The position numbers and the translations under genes are program-made. DNA of 64,000 nucleotides from Pieris napi (Eukaryota; Arthropoda; Insecta; Lepidoptera; Pieridae): the NCBI RefSeq assembly GCF_905475465.1, contig NC_062250.1, forward strand, positions 10,252,501 to 10,316,500, in the 5' to 3' direction. Numbering within the stretch: position 1 is the first letter of the stretch; each line of letters starts with the position of its first letter. Shown piece after piece: positions 12,490-26,497 of the stretch. The notes under the pieces were generated by a model. It was not told the DNA's origin. It worked only from the letters and a program-made list of their open reading frames with translations, and did not search any database.

Positions 12490-12690
12490 ATCATCAACAC
12501 TTCGCCATCGCAATCTATCCAGTGCTTCCCGTGTCCAATTGCGAACCCTTATTGTTATGAGGTCCTGGACAACTCCATCCCACCAACGCAGCCTCGGTCT
12601 TTCTCTTGCCACCGGGTTGTGAGTTCAGTAAGGTTGGGGTACTGTCGTTCGCCATTCGGTGCACATGTCCCAGCCATAGCCTGTTATATG
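12490..12690 (-). mobile_element. LINE relic, RTE/Craft-like RT C-terminus
   Basis: On the minus strand the frame gives RLWLGHVHRMAN and, after a frameshift region, K.TEAALVGW and GSQLDTGSTG, a corrupted copy of the W.GHV.RM...GKRK.GRPR.RW tail. Read forwards, it makes a spurious 100-codon ORF at 12478-12780. Confidence 0.6.
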
Positions 12691-12984
12691 AAAAAAACTA
12701 TGTATATACAGAGCAGTTATCGTAAATTATTTCTCAAAGAATTTCACATTTCAACAAAAAAAAACTTAGACATTGATTAGATTTCGAAAGATGATTGATG
12801 GTCGATGCATGATCGACGCGTCATTACCGTACCCGATTTGTTGATGGTTGATTTGTGATTGCCGGCGCAACTTATTTGCGTCATAATGAATACAGTTTTT
12901 ATAACTGATAAAATAATATATAATGTGGGGTTGGTAACGGGATTGTTACTATAGCTTTTTTTGATAAATTAAGCGCAAATTCGG

Positions 12985-13455
12985 CCCCACATGTTGTACT
13001 GTTCAGACTTCTGGGCGGGAACTCCCCAGTACCAGCTCCTTCTGCTTGACCGTATCAACGAAGAGCGATTCGATTTGCGACGACCAGTCACTTTCTGAGA
13101 GGCTTGTTCCCTTGGTGTTCCGTATAGATGTTGGGTCTCTCTGCATCTTCTACCACATTTACCATGGAGAGTGTTCGGACTAATGCCTGAAGCTGAGTTT
13201 CATAATCGGACATCAAGGCAGAATACTAAATACCATCCCTATCACCTCAACGTCCGTGGTCTATGAGGAACCAGCTGCCTCTGAAGTATTTCCTAACCAA
13301 TTCGACTTATGGTCTTTCAAGAAAAGAGCGTACCAATTCTTAAAAGGCCGGCAACGCACTTGCGAGCCTTCTGGCAATGTGAGTCCATGTAGATGGGCGG
13401 CGGTATCACTTAACATCAGGTGAGTCTCCTGACCGACCTGCCTCCTGTTACATAA
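12985..13455 (+). mobile_element. LINE relic, family B, longest plus-strand copy
   Basis: Frames give DFWAGTPQYQLLLLDRI, AEFHNRTSRQNTKYHPYH and QFDLWSFKKRA-like sequence, then the common tail (ttaaaaggccggcaacgcac, tcacttaacatcaggtgag). Several frameshifts and an internal deletion are present. Confidence 0.75.
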
Positions 13456-13794
13456 AAAAACCCGTACATTTATATGTGATTTAAATTAAACGTAATATTG
13501 TATGTATAAATCAATACATTTACTGAAGCTCTCGGCTACTGTAACTAAAATTAATCAAACGAATTTTATAACATTATTTTTATAATATTAATCGGCTTTC
13601 GGAGAATTTCTCGTTCAACAATTTCGGATCACCAAAATTTTATTAGCGATATTTTAAAAAATTCTTTTCGCATTTTTAGCCCGTTTTATTTATATGAATA
13701 GGAATCCTCTGATGTAAGCTTCAAATGATCTATATAACCTTTAAACGAGTTTGTGTTAGTACATATGGTGCGAACTATTAACCCCGTATTTCAA

Positions 13795-13935
13795 AATCCA
13801 ATACATTTTTACCGTCTATGTCTGGACTCGGGATTTGTCAAGGACCTCGAAATAATAGGTGTTCGAAGTTGGACGCAAGAAGCACAAAATAGATTGCAAT
13901 GGGGGGGGGGGGGGGGGGCTGACAAAAGGCTGTAT
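13795..13935 (+). mobile_element. LINE RT tail fragment ending in an 18-G run
   Basis: DLEIIGVRSWTQEAQNRLQW matches the RTE-like tail D...(I/L)GVRNW...A.DR..W. It is followed immediately by G18 at 13901-13918. Confidence 0.6.
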
Positions 13936-16711
13936 TAATGATTGATGATGATATCTGGACTCTGTATCTTACTCTAACACATGCTAATCAAGATGTCTAC
14001 TATATGTTTATAGGGCACATAAAAAATACCTTATGGGCGTGGTTTTAACGCACGCGTAGGTTTGAGAGTTGTAACCCCTAACTCCCGAACCCAAAAACCT
14101 ATCTCGATCCATTTTTAACCATCAGAGATAGTAATCTTAATCCAAATGTTGTAAATCGACTGTAATAGCTCTATATCTGTCGATACAAGCTATCCATGGG
14201 AGGTCGGATCGGTGTCTGTGGATAGATCTTTGTATGAAAATGACAGTTGACGAAAGCTCGATTCCAACAGTTAATATTTTTAACCGGTTTTTTAAATAAT
14301 TAAAAAAGCTGTTTGTTATTTTTAAACATAGACATATATATTTTGATGTTATTTGTACGGTTTAATTTACTTTATTTGGTTTACATTGATTATCAAATAT
14401 GAGTGAAAACTAGGTAAAATGGAACGACAAAGAGCATTTTATCCGTCGCCAAAAATGGATTGTGTTCGTAGGGTTTGGTTATTTGCATGCATATAGGAGA
14501 TCGATCGACTGTCACGGTCTGATCTCAGATTGTTTTCAATCTGAGATTGTGGATTAATTATTGGGTTCGGGCGTAAACCACTACGCACGGTCAGCATGCC
14601 GTCACTAAACGGCCACATGTTTATCATGAATAGCAAATGATTCCAAAAATATATTGTCACGATTAAACTGCATGACCCAAACAAAACCACAAATCATTCA
14701 TTAAAAGTTTTTAGTACGTTTATTATTAAAGCGGACAGTTCGTGAATAATTAACGTAAACTTCTACCACTGAAAAAGGTATTTAAATTAAATATTTCTAT
14801 TCCCAAATTTTCATTCAAATTATTTCGTAATAAAAGTAATTTTATACATTTTAATTATGCCGCTGAAGTTGAAATAATTAATTTGTGACGCAATTTGGAA
14901 TATTAATTTGATAAATCCTTTTCGAGGTTCAAAAGTATTCGTGACAATTAATATGATTACACAATTTTAAATAATGGATGGATAATGGATTTGACGTTGA
15001 CGGGCGTTAATTTCATGTGATTAATTAGCTATTTAGAAAATTATTGCTATTTTTAACTCTACGCTATATATATTTGATGATAATTTACACACCAAAGTTT
15101 TTTTGTGCAAGCTTAGTTAATATGTATTAGTTTTTATCAAGAGTCTTTAGATGAAATTAAGATATAAATTCTTACTTTCATACAAATGAATAGTCAATAG
15201 CTTCGTGAATTTTTTCTTTAGTATCTATTATTAGTTTTTCTGTTAATTGAATGTTTGGATATTACTCACGCATACAAAAATATAAATTTTGGTTGGTTTT
15301 TATTGTGCTTTCTATTGTCATTGTTGAGACTAATTATATTGCGACATTCGTAAGTAGGTTTAACTGAAAAATGTTTTTAATAATTTTTTATTTATTAATT
15401 TGTATGATACTTTCTTGGTAATGCAATCTTTAAGCACCTGGTGGCAAATAACAATTTGTATATTTTTAAATACATAGATAAATTCTTGTTTAATAATAAA
15501 AAGAAATATTTTTTAAACTTTCATTTGTATTCTTACATTTATGAATCTTAAATAAGACTATATTGCAATCGTCAGACCAAATTAGTGTTTCATTTTGCCA
15601 TGAAACAAATCCTAGATTATGCCGTACCTCGGTGATTCCGGGAACTCAATGTTTTCTTCTATTTCCTGGAGCAGTTTCAAAAATAAAAGCTTCAGTACTT
15701 CTCTAGAATTGGAAAATACTGACCTGCTTTTAATGCGATAGTCATTAGAAATAGATACAATTATTATTAAGTTTGATACGTGGCAATTGTAAAAACGGTT
15801 TTTTCTCAACATTTGTTAAGTAATTTAAAAATTATATCAAAAAGTTTATTAACAAGAACATCAAGAGAAGAGCGTACTTCTTCTTTGTCAAGTTTGCATC
15901 ATAACTGCTCAACTAACAACTAATAACATATACATTTCTCCAGAAATTCGTGGATATCGCAAAACCACAACAGATTCTACTGGAACTTGGTACGTTCCCT
16001 AAGTTAGAATATATTTGTGTACAATAATCTCAATATAACTTTTAGTTGCCGAGAATCGTTTGAACAATCACACGTGCTCATGAAATTTAGATCATGCACT
16101 TTTAAAGTTGTGCCTTCAAAAGACGATATGTATTTTTTTGGCCTTTTTTTAATTATTTTTTCTAGAGATATCAACTGTCTTAGGAGATAGTTTTAAATTT
16201 AACAAAATAATGGTAACGCGCGTGACAGGTCAAATCAACGTGAGTCATTCAGCAGGGAAGAATGGATATATGAAGCATAAAGACCTTTTATATTTATATG
16301 AAATTGTTTTTGATGCTTTGTAAGGCTGAATCCCTTTGTTAAATTCCAGAATATGTGAAAAAACATAAGCTTTATTTATAGACGAAATTCATAAAATACC
16401 GTTGTTTGATTCAATTCAATAGGTTCACATCGAATATTAGAGGTAAAAAAATTTAACTCCGTATTTAGAGAAGTTTTTATCTCGCAGTAACGAGATTTCA
16501 TTTTGTTTTTTGAGGTTTCATATAATTAGCAAATATAATAGTTAGGCTTCACTCCTGAGGTTTCTTTGATATTTGTTGCTAAAAGGTATTAATTAATAAG
16601 ATAACGTTACATCTCCGAATTTGATAATTTCTAAGTCAATTTTGTCTTTGAATAGGTACCTTGAAATATTGTCGTTTAGTGTGAGTTAATTGGGTGCTTA
16701 TAAAATAAATA
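13936..16711. other. No gene seen
   Basis: AT-rich unassigned DNA. Short frames at 14439-14690 and 15612-15812 on the minus strand show no splice context or recognisable motif. Confidence 0.5.
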
Positions 16712-16987
16712 AATCACTACAACCTTTTTAGGCTGGGGCCTCAGATTTCTGTACCTTTTTTGTCATTTATCAATCTAATAGGCGGCGATCAGCAGCCGTC
16801 GACTTTTTGGGTCTAAGGCAAGCCGGTTTTCTCACGGTTCATTTCACCGTTCCAGTCAATGTTAAATGCGCACATAGAAAAATAAAGTATAAAGTATGTC
16901 CATTGGTGGACAGCCGGGGGTCGAACCTGCGATCTCAGGGATGATAGTCCCACGCTAAAGCCACTAGGCCAATACAGCACTGTGCTG
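16712..16987 (-). mobile_element. tRNA-derived SINE (family S)
   Basis: Full-length minus copy: cactacaaccttttta at the 3' end, gtcgactttttgggtctaag, and the tRNA head ggggtcgaacctgcgatctc and gccactaggccaat. Confidence 0.85.
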
Positions 16988-17984
16988 TACTGTGGAGTAA
17001 TGTACCAAAAATGAATATGTCAGGAGTATAATATACTATTTTTTCAATTTGAATAGGATTTTATAAAATTCAATGTTATTAGTACCTATATAAAGGTGAT
17101 TTTGCGGTACATTTAAATTCAATTTACGCCTGAATTATCATAGTGTTAAGTTCGTGTTAAGTATACAAAATTAAGGCTTTTAAAACGTAGCCTAATGTTC
17201 AAAGGCGATAAACCTATTTATATGTAGTATATCACATATATTTTTACTACTACTTAATATATATTTATATATAGTTTTAAATTTATATAGTTTTTTTATC
17301 AAACTTCTTTAATGGAACCATATAACCATATGGATATAAACGAGATTTATTGCATTAAGTTTTTTCTGTAAAGTCTTCTTAAGTAGCGTACAAATTTATA
17401 TTAACCATTGGAATTGCCCAATATTGAATGTGCCTTAATGGGCATTATATATCATACTTGAAAGATTAAATTTTTTGTTGTCCTTAATAAATTACGTAAT
17501 ATAAATTTTTCAACTTACAATATTTGTCAAAATTCATACGAAAGTATTAAATTCGTTGAATAAACCGGATAATATTTTATGTGAATGTCGACTTTATGGT
17601 TCTCCGAATCGATTGTGTCGTTTGCATTTTATTTAAAATATTTTTTAAGCACAAGGTATTTCAAACCACCCACAACTTTTTATTATTTGGTTCGTTAAGA
17701 TAGATTTCCGAATTTCCCATTAGTCGAACAAATGTTTCTCTTTGAACATTGTCCTTTTATATGCTATGACTATTACACATAGTTCCCACAAGAATTATAC
17801 AAATAATAAGTATAGCGTTTCAATGTGGTTCATATTTCTATGTATCAAAGTCGGTCATTAGATAAATGCGAAAATGAGATTTCCGACATATCTGCCAACT
17901 GACAACTTTACAACTCGGAAATGTTACCGATCCAATTTCAGTGTTCGAAATTTGAAAAGCGATTTACTTCTTATATTTTCAAAG

Positions 17985-18262
17985 TTTTTACCTTTTTTAT
18001 GTAATAGGAGGCATAAAAAAGGTAAAACAAGTGATACCGCCGCCCATGGACACTCACACTGCCAGAAGGCTCGCAAGTGCGTTGCCGGCCTTTCAAGAAT
18101 TGGTACGCTCTTTTCTTGAAGGACCCTAAGTCGAATTGGTTCGGAAATACTTCAGTGGGCAGCTGGTTCCACATAGTGGTAGTGCGCGGCAAAAACTGCC
18201 TTGGAAAACGCTCAGTTGTGGAACGACGTACGTCGAGATGATACGGATAGACCTTTTGTCTT
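17985..18262 (-). mobile_element. LINE relic, family B, with open RT C-terminus
   Basis: The minus ORF reads PRTTTMWNQLPTEVFPNQFD then LGSFKKRAYQFLKGRQRTCE. This copy defines the coding end of family B. Truncated upstream near the cgtcgagatgatacgg motif. Confidence 0.8.
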
Positions 18263-18414
18263 ATTCTACGTTTGTAGAAAAAACGACACTAACAAGAGAA
18301 AAAACTAATTTTTTGACTTCTTGACCGACACCCTGAAGTCCATTTTTTTGGCACATCGTAGAAAATTACTCTCGTCATTTTTGCTGACGCACCAAAAGAA
18401 GTATAACTTCAATA
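18262..18414. repeat. Repeat family G, copy 1 (possible MITE)
   Basis: Contains ttctacgtttgtagaaaaaa, cgacactaac and an end accaaaagaagtataacttc. A related copy at 24664-24880 has inverted ends of the same sequence. Confidence 0.45.
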
Positions 18415-19498
18415 ATATAGTACTATTATGGCTTTATTAATAATATTCCTAGAACAGGAATTTACTTAATATTTAATTCAAATGAACAGTTAATATATAA
18501 GTGTTGTAGCTCTGTTTAATATCCTTTAAACTAATTTGACATCAGCAAAATGTTCTAGCAATCTAATATCAAAAGCATTGTCTTGTGTTAAATTCCACTA
18601 AGTCTTTGATAATACACATCCACAAACGGCACCTTCCCTCAAATGTCTAGAGCTTTGAGAAGGGTTTATTCTCAAAGCGATGCTGTATAAATAAGAGCTG
18701 CAATAGTTCAGCAACAATTTTCATTATAAATGTTCTTACACCAGAGAATTCTAGATTTGAAGCGAAATTTACTATTAAATTGTGAGTTTCTCATATTTTA
18801 TAGAAACAAAAGTCCGATTTATCTATTTGAAGTGCAAGACATTATTATGTCCTGGAAGCGCTTCTGTGCAACAGTACTGGTTTCCGAGAACACTACTTTA
18901 CTCTTCTAGGTACTATCAAAGAGATAGGGATAGAAATAGAACTCAGAATATACATAAATAATAGACAATACTTTCATTTCGGATTATTAGGTTTTTCAGG
19001 TCTTTGCCAACAAAAAACAATACAGCATCGCTCGGATTATTGTTGTCCACAGGTTAAGCAGGGTTCTTAGGACTAATCTGTAGTTACTACGCCATTATAG
19101 TATACTAGACTACAAACTAGCATAGTTTTTGAAAACAAATAATATAGTGATGCACGTAATTATATAGGTACGTTTAACGTTCTGTATAGTTAGTTCTAAG
19201 ATTAATTATTTATGTATGAATCTACGCTGTCTAGCAAACGCGAGCTGGTTCAGCAATCTCTAGACCAGACATTTTTTGTCCCATCTTTGCCTTTCTAAAA
19301 TTCTTAAGTACCATACATAATTTTTAATATTAAAAATTAAATTGTTCACTTAAGAAACTTATATGACAGATTTAAGGAAAACATCACTAGGAAATTGTTA
19401 ACGAAACACAGTAAGTAAATTTTCAAAACGTAATGAAAAACTGAAATTCAAATTCCAAGTAATTTTAATAAATTTTCGAATAGCTCCTGTGTTTTTCT

Positions 19499-19545
19499 TT
19501 CCCCCCTTAGCTTTGGGGCGTGGGCCCCACGTTGGGAAACACTGT
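19499..19545 (-). mobile_element. hAT-like terminal inverted repeat fragment
   Basis: Minus strand reads CAGTGTTTCCCAACGTGGGG, which fits the hAT TIR pattern CAG.G.TTC.CAA. The opposite end and target duplication were not found. Confidence 0.4.
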
Positions 19546-19949
19546 TCTAGCTCTGATTCTCGTTCTTGTTGAAGGCGAAATTAATAATTAATTGCGAGTT
19601 CGCCTGGATTGACTTAATAAGGCGTACGTACTCCTTGAGTGTTCTGCAATGTTTAAAAGGCGAACCACGGAAAATAACTTATAAATTCCGTAATCAAATG
19701 TTCTGTTAATTATGATTTCTAATTACACTTATTATTAGCAGCTTGTTCCGATCCCGTGCTGAGTATTTATTTTTCAAACTAAAACCTATATTACCCCTGG
19801 ATAATGTACGAGTAACATTCTAATGGTAAATGAATTTGAAAATTGGTCCGATTTTAAGATTATTCATTACAGATATAAAATTGATACTCTTTATATTATT
19901 AGTATAAAAGATATCCAGAAACTCACACATACCAACTTTTATTGTATAC

Positions 19950-20285
19950 TAGATGACCCGGTGAACTTCGTCATACCTATATAATATATATATTTGTGAC
20001 AAAACTTGGTACAATATTTTTAAAACAGTCCAATGAGATCGGACTTTATACTACAGATATGTAACACAAACTTCTAAAGGCGTTTTATATATGAGGACCA
20101 AGTGACAAATATTTTCGATAATTCGATTTTCGTTTAGGTATTTTTCTTTGCTTATTATTTATGTTTTCCGCTGTCTAAACCTTCCCTGAACTTCCACAAA
20201 TATTTCAAGATAATAAGCCAAATCGTTCCAGCCATTCTCGAGTTTTAGCGCGGCAAACGAACGCAATTCATTTTGATATACCTAT
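19950..20285 (-). mobile_element. Non-autonomous Helitron, family F
   Basis: Minus strand ends gttcaccgggtcatCTAG before T; the 5' part shares tcgttccagccattctcgag with the F copy at 5870-6054. The TC start is eroded. Confidence 0.65.
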
Positions 20286-20611
20286 GTAGGTAAACAAACA
20301 TATGTAAACAGCATCTCCGAACTTATAAAATTTTATTCATTTATTTCTGAAAATGTTCAGAGTAAAATAATCGGTAGTGTTTCAAGCTTATAACCTGTTT
20401 GATTAATGAATGATGTTATGAATCATATGTTTTCCCGTTCACGAGATCTTTTGCAAAATCGAGTTACATAAGTTACATTTAATAATTCTAGTTATACCGA
20501 GTTCTTTAGTAGAGTAAAAACCAAATAGTTTGAAGATTTTTCTGTATTTCATAAGTTTTTAAAAACAAATAACAAGATAATAATGACATTAACTTTGGAA
20601 AGCACTTCGCA

Positions 20612-20765
20612 CCAACCATCTGGAACTAGCTGCCCACTGAAGTATTTCCGAACCAATTCGACGAAGGGTCAAGAAAAGAGCGTACCATATATTAATAGGC
20701 AGCCACGCACTCGCGAGCCCTCTGGCATTGAGAGTGTCACTTGAGCCTCCTGCCCGTGTGTGCTT
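20612..20765 (+). mobile_element. LINE tail, family B, with small deletions
   Basis: ctgcccactgaagtatttcc, gagcgtacca, cgcgagccctctggcattga and gagcctcctgcccg align with the family B tail. Confidence 0.7.
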
Positions 20766-21124
20766 ATAAAAACTTATAATGAAAACAGTTCTATCTATCA
20801 TATCTAATGAGATATAGGTTTGTGTTACGATTTTGTAAACACCATGAAAATAGGAGCATTTATCCAAATACAAAAGTTCAAATCTTAATTGTAGGTAACA
20901 TATTACTCACACAGTACACTGATACACGTAAAAAGTGTCTTCTCAAGTGAAAAATAGTTTCACTATCGAGAAGAAAGTCTGCATTACTGTTTTTAATCGC
21001 CACATATTTTGCCCCAGCTCCGCCCATTAATATTGTAAACATGAATAGGCATAAAAGCAAACGTTTAGCCTCAACAGTAGGCATGGCGAAATAGCACGCC
21101 TAATAATGAGAGCACATAATATTA

Positions 21125-21345
21125 AGGCTGGTTAAGGTGGGCTGAAAAGTTCGTAGGCTTACATTTAAAAACAATTAAAGGGCAGGCAACTATTGAATAA
21201 AAAATATATTTTTCCTTCGAGAGCGATACAACGATTATAGCGGTCATATAATTTTGTGAATTTGTATAGTAAATTTTTTCTTCCTCAAAATAGGCTTCAG
21301 ATTCGGCGATAACCTCTTTTTCAGTGCAAAAAGCATCCGTAGTAA
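21125..21345 (-). mobile_element. mariner relic, transposase C-terminus and TIR
   Basis: Minus ORF contains EVIAESEAYFEEEKIYYTNS followed by a degraded R..I.L.G.Y.E block, the mariner transposase C-terminus. The TIR ggctgaaaagttcgtaggct lies just beyond at 21140-21159. The rest of the element is missing. Confidence 0.75.
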
Positions 21346-21545
21346 CTATATGTAGCATATTTAATTAAGCGTTGAATGTATAGTAATTACATAGTTGTAT
21401 ACACTAATACACCGTTTCATAGAATTGACGTCGTGACGCGTTACGACTGAGAAATATCAGTGACGTAATTTTATCGTTAATCCGCTCTCGGTATAAATAC
21501 TAACAAAAGTATTTTAAGAATGGGTTTTTTGTTTATTATTTATTA

Positions 21546-21775
21546 GAGCAGTGTTGGCCTAGACGCTTCAGCGACCGACTCTCATCCTAGAAGTTGTAGG
21601 GTCCCTGCTGTGCACCAATGGACTTTTTGTCAACGTCGCATTTAAGATTCGCTCGAACGGTGAAGGAAAACATTGTGAAAAACGGTGTTAAACCCGAAGA
21701 AGTCGACGGCGTGTGTCAGGCACAGGAGGCAGACCACCTACTTGCCTATTAGATTGACGAATGATCATGAAACAA
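21546..21775 (+). mobile_element. tRNA-derived SINE (family S)
   Basis: gagcagtgttggcctag head, gtgcaccaatggactttttg, gaagtcgacggcgtgtgtca and cacctacttgcctattag. The usual 3' end is lost. Confidence 0.8.
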
Positions 21776-23629
21776 AAAATTAACAAAAACTAAATTAAAA
21801 GTACCACTAAATTTATAGAATTACCAATCAAAATAAAACTAAAAACTGAAAGCTTATCTCACGGATTCATGAATTACAATCCAATACAAAAGAATAAGAA
21901 ATACAAGAATTGTAAAAGTAACGATTGAGCAGGATAGGATATGGTTAAGAAATGTGTATGTAGCAAATTTTAAAAGAGTTTAGGGAGGTAGCCAATCGTA
22001 TGGAGTCGTATACATAGCTACATTCATAGGTAGATTACTGTAATCGGTTGAGCCATTTATCAGATTAAAAGATAAATAATCGGAGATATTTTTATAAGTG
22101 ATTTTTTAATAAATCAAGTTTGAAGAACTTATACCTTACAGACGTTTTCTCTGTATAATATAAGCATTGAAGAAACCCCCTATAGTAAACAATTTTTAAT
22201 GTATTCTAGTACAGAACAGGAAAATCCATCAGCTTCCATCCCCACTAATGATTGATTCATTATATTGTTAAGGAAATGTAAGCTAATTTTCTCACATTAC
22301 TATTTCTGTTTCGATGCTTGTCGATCTTTCCAGGAAGTTGTGGAGAGTTGTAAGCTTGAAGATTTCTATTTTTAATTTCACATTGACAGTGAAATCATAT
22401 AGAAGAGGCCATCTTTATATCTATATCTTCTAGTCTATGTTTATTTATTTAGGTAATTTTTGCTTTTGGGTCAGTTCTGTTGCCAAGTGTTATGCTTAAA
22501 TTATTATTAAAATGTATTATTTAATAAATGATTATTTGCATGAGACACTGTAGTTGATATAAATTAAATAAGGTATGATATGATATGTACGATACAAATA
22601 ATATAAGTACTGACCAATTCATATGACTAATAATGTAAAATGTATTTAAATTCCCTTAAAGACAAATTTGCGCGCCATTGTGTGTGGCAGAATATACGTG
22701 GCAGAACTTACGATACCACCTTACACATTTTTGTACCATATTCTAGCAATAAATTATTATTAATTTACTTCATATTAACGACGATTATAAATTATTAGTT
22801 TTGTATATTAATATTCTGAATATGCTATCATACATTGACAAAATTCTATACATTTTTAATTTATCTGTATACGTTGTATGTTTCCAAAACAAAATATTTA
22901 AAATCTGCTTGTAAAAGAAATCTAGTATTAAATTTTCAAAGGCTCAGTATTCAATTCGTTCAGTCGGGTTCTAAGTAAATTTTTACGATGTATGTATAAA
23001 TCAGAAAACATAATTTTAAGAGAATGATTATAAAACAAAATAAATAAAATCAGACAGATCGTTTAAGAAGTAATCATCCATTTTAATCTCAAGTTTTTGA
23101 TTGGCTTCCATTTTATTGTATAAATTATAGATTGTAGGATTTCTAATAAAATTTAACTTTTCCCGAGTAAACCAGTTTATTTTCGATTGATCATTAATGA
23201 AAATTGAAAGATTCCGAGCAATTCATTTCTCGGTATGGAAGTGGGCTTTTCTTTTGGAGTCAAAGGCACGTATATATTTCCGTGCCAATAATGAGAAAAT
23301 ATCAGACGCCCGCCTTATTATTGCTTTCGTGTTTGGTATTCTAGGCGTCTAAAAGAAATTTTATTCTTCCTCTTTATATTTTACTGTCAACTAAATAGAA
23401 CAAATAGGGAAATTTGTACATTAATTATATGCTTTTGTAATATCATTGCTCATAGTATTTTGGCAAATCCACTCGTAATCAAGGCGCCTACTTATTCAAC
23501 GCCCGTCTGGCAATGTGCCATAAGATATTTTAGATCCTTAGACGCGGTTCAGACATCGTAATTAGATTGTTCACAAGTGACAGTCTGCAACAAAATGGGG
23601 CTGGGACAAATGAGTTTCTTTTTTTCCTT
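21776..23629. other. No gene seen
   Basis: AT-rich unassigned DNA with long A/T runs; no repeat of a known family and no plausible exon was recognised. Confidence 0.5.
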
Positions 23630-23950
23630 TTTTATAGAACAGGAGACAAACGGGCAGGCGGCTCACCTGATGTTAAGTGATACCAACGCCCATGTACTTT
23701 CTATGCCCGAGGGCAAGTATATTGATACGCTCTTCTCTTGATGGACCCTAAGTGGAATTGGTTCGGTTTCACATAGTGGTGGTGCGCGGCAAAAACTGTC
23801 ATAAAAACGCTCAGTTATGGAACGACGGACGTCGAGGTGATACGGGTGGAATTTCGTATTCTACCTCGACGTCCGATGATGAAACTCAGCTGCTGGTATT
23901 AATCCGAACAACTCCTCTGAACACTCTAAGATGTTTAACGCGAAGTGTTT
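23630..23950 (-). mobile_element. LINE relic, family B
   Basis: aggcggctcacctgatgtta, gatacgctcttctcttga, ggttcggtttcacatagtgg and gttatggaacgacggacgtc in order, ending in the aactcctctgaacactc segment that encodes the ECSEE-type motif in better copies. Confidence 0.8.
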
Positions 23951-24663
23951 AACGCATATATTTTTTTGACCATTTAACGGCAGTTGAGCTGTAAATCCAA
24001 CTTAGTTTTGTTTACATTAGGAAAAAATATCATAGTTCTAGTATTAATACCACTTTTCAAGAATTTGTTCTCTCTAACATTTATCTGATGAGGAATGAAA
24101 TGCAACGTACATTTCTGAACATTTTATTATGAACATTTTCTGTTTGAAAGAGCACGGGTCTTTCGTAAGAAGCGCCCGTGCAATGTTTTCATAGAATAAG
24201 GTTTTTATTATTAATCCAATATTCTTAAAGAAAATGTTATAAAATATTAATATATCTGTGCACGTATTTACTAAATAAATATTTTTGTCTACACAGCGTT
24301 GGTGTATTATTCAGTGCCTTAGGGCTTGTCTCAGATGTATTTTCTCTGTTGCCACTCGAAGCAATAAGTTAGTAGGAACGTTCAATGTTAACGGTGGTTC
24401 AATTTATTCTGCTACGTGACTTTGTATAAAACATAGGTGCCGGAGCTTGTAATTGGCCGACAGATCGATATGCAAGCTGCCATGTGAATTTGTATAGTTT
24501 GTTGTTTTTGGTTTTGATAACACCATGCGCCTATTTTATTTTAGTATAGTAGTAGTATGTACATGGTCTTCACATATAATTATGAAAGCAATGTATACTA
24601 AATATTTTAAAAACTGTCCATTCTTCTCCATATGACACTACCTTTTGGAAGGGGCAACTACAG

Positions 24664-24880
24664 TAATTTTTTGAAGTGATACTTCTTTTGGCTTGTTAGG
24701 GAAAAATGATGTAAATTTATACGATGCGCTCGCACACCGTCACAAAAAACCGACACCATGAAGTTAGCTATAGTCAACATTTTAGTTTATTCTATTGTTA
24801 GTGTCGTTTTTTCTACAAAAGTAGAATACAATTTTTGAAAAGATTTTTATCTTGTTACGCCAAAGAAGTACAACTTCTAA
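24664..24880. repeat. Repeat family G, copy 2 (possible MITE)
   Basis: Ends gaagtgatacttcttttggc and gccaaagaagtacaacttct are inverted; the interior shares gttagtgtcgttttttctac with 18262-18414. Confidence 0.5.
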
Positions 24881-26497
24881 CGCGTGTACAATGTACATAA
24901 GTAAACACACATATATTAATAGGCCTAATTGAAATAAATGATTTGACTTAGGGATTAAACAATTGACGTTCTAACCTCGCAATTTCTTTGTTTTTTTTAA
25001 ATTTTTGCTCAAACATTATAGATAAATTAAGTGTAAAAAACACCCAAGAACTTCTTAGGGGTTTAACATTGGTGCCTGAAGGGCATTCTTCCTTCTATGT
25101 ATAGAAACTAAAGCGTTAAGAGGAACAAAAATACAATCATATAAACATACAACCATATAAATATAACATCTATACATTTACCGAGCCAAGGACTCGCAAC
25201 CCAATTAGTCCAAAAAGATTCAAGTACCCTCATAATTTTTAGGAGTTATTTTGAGATTTGCGGCTAAACAATCAACAAGGCTCAGAACAATGAGGTTTTC
25301 CTTTTCCATTATTATTTGCGTGGACTGACCGGAGTTTGAAGATGCTTTTCGGTTGTTATAATTGGTCAGTGGATGGAGAAATCGACCTAAAAAGATCGTG
25401 ACCGAGCGTTTTTAAATTGGTACAACGAAAATGATTAGCAATGGGATTTTTCGTCTGGCAATATAAATAACGTTTTATAAGACGCAGAAGACTAGAAATA
25501 GAAGCTATTTGCACTTATTTGAATTTCTTTTATAACCTTAATAACGGAAGCGATACGCACATTAATTGGTTTTATGACTTGTGGATTTCAGGGTTTGTAA
25601 TGTATGATATATACCAGGCCTACCAATGTATGATAAGTACCAATTTGTCCCTGTCAGAAGAACATGTTTATGCCAAAACTCACCGATATCTACGTATAGA
25701 TTGAGAATTCTGATAAACGAGCTAGGTCTGGATATCCATAGTTGCTTCCCACTTTGAATTCACTTTCTTTTAGTTTTTATAATCTATGAATCGATGTTTT
25801 TGTCTTCGTGTTTGTTTGCTTTGTATGAATTGTTTGAATATTGTTCGGCACACTCACACATTTAACAAACATTTCTTATATGTGTGTGTGCCGAACGTTT
25901 GCAAGCCTGTGTAAATAAATAAAAATATGAGGTAACCCTTTTAGGTTAAGTTTTGTTTTTCTTTATCTGTTCATAATATAAAGTAATGTAACACAAATAA
26001 CAACTGGCCTGAAGTACCTACATGTGTCTAAATTATCTATTGAGTTCAGAGTACACAGTATATTTGTATGTAAATAACAAACCAATCGTATAACAAATTA
26101 ATGTGCATACGGACATTTATAGCAAACAGTCACCATTTCTCGGTATGTTTCGCGTTGAAATAAAAAAAGTTGACGAATGCGCTGTCATCCGTCAATGAAA
26201 GGTCACGTATGTGTTTGGCAGGGTTGGTCGTTTCTGATATATACAAACATTTTCCTACTGTCGAACTTTGTACCTATCACGTGCTTTGTTTTCTCTGTAT
26301 CTTTGATTCTTTAGTTCTGTTTACTAAAGTAATTTAATATTATTGTAATGAATGTGGACGCTTCGGTGGACGGAGAAATTCTGAGCAATTTTTGTTCCGT
26401 CACGTAATTTTTTTTTTAGTAAATAAATTATGCATATATCCATTGGGTCGTTACTATATTTAAGTTTTTTTACCGCATCTAAGCTATAAAAAAAAAA
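24881..26497. other. No gene seen apart from the hairpin at 25843
   Basis: The frame at 25519-25704 encodes 61 residues without a recognisable motif. Otherwise unassigned. Confidence 0.45.
25843..25896. repeat. Imperfect hairpin
   Basis: gttcggcacactcacacat and atgtgtgtgtgccgaac form 17-19-bp arms with two mismatches or gaps and an 18-nt loop. Possible small MITE. Confidence 0.5.
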
